Below, piece after piece: positions 4,963 through 5,239 of a stretch of 5,239 bases of DNA. The translations under genes and the position numbers were made by a program. This DNA comes from Candidatus Rifleibacteriota bacterium (GTDB lineage Bacteria; UBP17; UBA6191; JACPRK01): contig JACQZL010000183.1 in NCBI GenBank assembly GCA_016213865.1, positions 1 through 5,239 on the forward strand, given 5' to 3'. The notes beneath the pieces were generated by a model. It ran no database searches and was not told the DNA's origin. It was given only the letters and a program-made list of their open reading frames with translations. How positions within the stretch are numbered: position 1 is the stretch's first letter; each line of letters opens with the position of its first letter.

Positions 4963-5239
4963 GCGAGAAGGCTAGGCCGCGGCCCCGGTGAAGAGCGCTG
5001 AAATGCGCTGACATCGGCTGACAGCCGCTGACACGCGCTGACATCGGCTATTAGCTGCCGGCAATACCACTGCATGAGTGGTACTTCATTTCCCCACAGG
5101 CACCTCGCTCCAGACCTCACCAAGGGATGCAATCCCTGGGTCGGGGTTCGGGGGCAAAGCGGGAGCGTCTCCGGATCATGGGGCGGAGAGGACCAAACAC
5201 AAGGACGCAAAGGCGCCAGGAAATGCTGATCAATAGGAC
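4963..5239. other. Non-coding region at the right edge
   Basis: No frame here has a convincing start, ribosome site or protein motif. The stretch must contain the promoter of the comEA-like gene, but no clear -35/-10 or -24/-12 pair was found on the minus strand. It holds the 10-bp tandem repeat and two small hairpins: taccact/agtggta (5065-5071, 5077-5083) and agggat/atccct (5123-5128, 5132-5137). Near the edge, 5195-5220 resembles the CAAAGGCGCAAAG-type low-complexity repeats seen between genes in some environmental genomes. Confidence 0.6.
4995..5054 (+). repeat. Tandem repeat with exact 10-bp period, six units
   Basis: The units are gcgctgaaat, gcgctgacat, cggctgacag, ccgctgacac, gcgctgacat and cggctattag. 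The first four bases vary around (g/c)(c/g)gctgaca and the last unit is degenerate. A 10-base period places each unit on about the same face of the helix. The array is 71 bases upstream of the comEA-like start, so it could lie in its control region. It could equally be a mobile or slippage-derived simple repeat. Confidence 0.75.

Noticed and set aside
4995..5054. CRISPR array
   Set aside because: The units are 10 bases long and contiguous, with no unique spacers and no cas genes.
5065..5137. Two small hairpins as intrinsic terminators
   Set aside because: The stems are only six or seven pairs and no T-run follows on either strand.

Overview
This is a GC-rich bacterial chromosomal window. No gene is phylogenetically decisive: a RecJ, a ComEA-like protein with two helix-hairpin-helix domains, a short class III (Flp/TadE-like) prepilin and a tRNA-Arg(CCG) are all widespread. 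The intergenic DNA is unusually rich in palindromic and short tandem repeats. That, with the GC-rich codon use, suggests an uncultured soil or sediment lineage of the deltaproteobacterial, Rokubacteria/NC10, Gemmatimonadota or planctomycete type. This placement is a guess.

Layout from left to right. Positions 1-402 (minus) hold the N-terminal 134 codons of a zinc-ribbon protein that runs off the left edge. It has a clear sigma70-type promoter at 438-466. Positions 467-956 have no gene but hold a repeat cluster: a 26-bp inverted repeat, two oppositely oriented arrays of 7-bp units arranged almost mirror-symmetrically inside it, and a palindromic element with two mutually exclusive hairpins. 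A near-consensus promoter (957-985) then drives tRNA-Arg(CCG) at 997-1071 on the plus strand. All remaining genes are on the minus strand: a prepilin-like gene (1104-1403), a single-pass membrane protein of unknown function (1436-2113), recJ (2295-4028) and a secreted comEA-like gene (4330-4923). The gaps between them hold a GC-rich hairpin after recJ, a near-consensus sigma54 promoter-like site before the membrane-protein gene, and a roughly 90-bp REP-like palindrome upstream of recJ. The right end (4963-5239) is non-coding, with a 10-bp-period tandem repeat and small hairpins.

Transcription on the minus strand runs comEA-like, recJ, membrane protein, prepilin. The first two fit DNA uptake and DNA processing: ComEA binds incoming double-stranded DNA outside the cytoplasmic membrane, and RecJ is a cytoplasmic 5'-3' single-strand exonuclease for recombination and repair. 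The last two form a tight pair that may be a small envelope or pilus module under its own sigma54-type promoter. A joint role in transformation is possible but is inference only. I see no clearly new multi-gene system. The best leads are the symmetric repeat cluster, the sigma54-like site before the membrane-protein/prepilin pair, and the ambiguous recJ start, where a palindromic repeat sits inside an open N-terminal extension.
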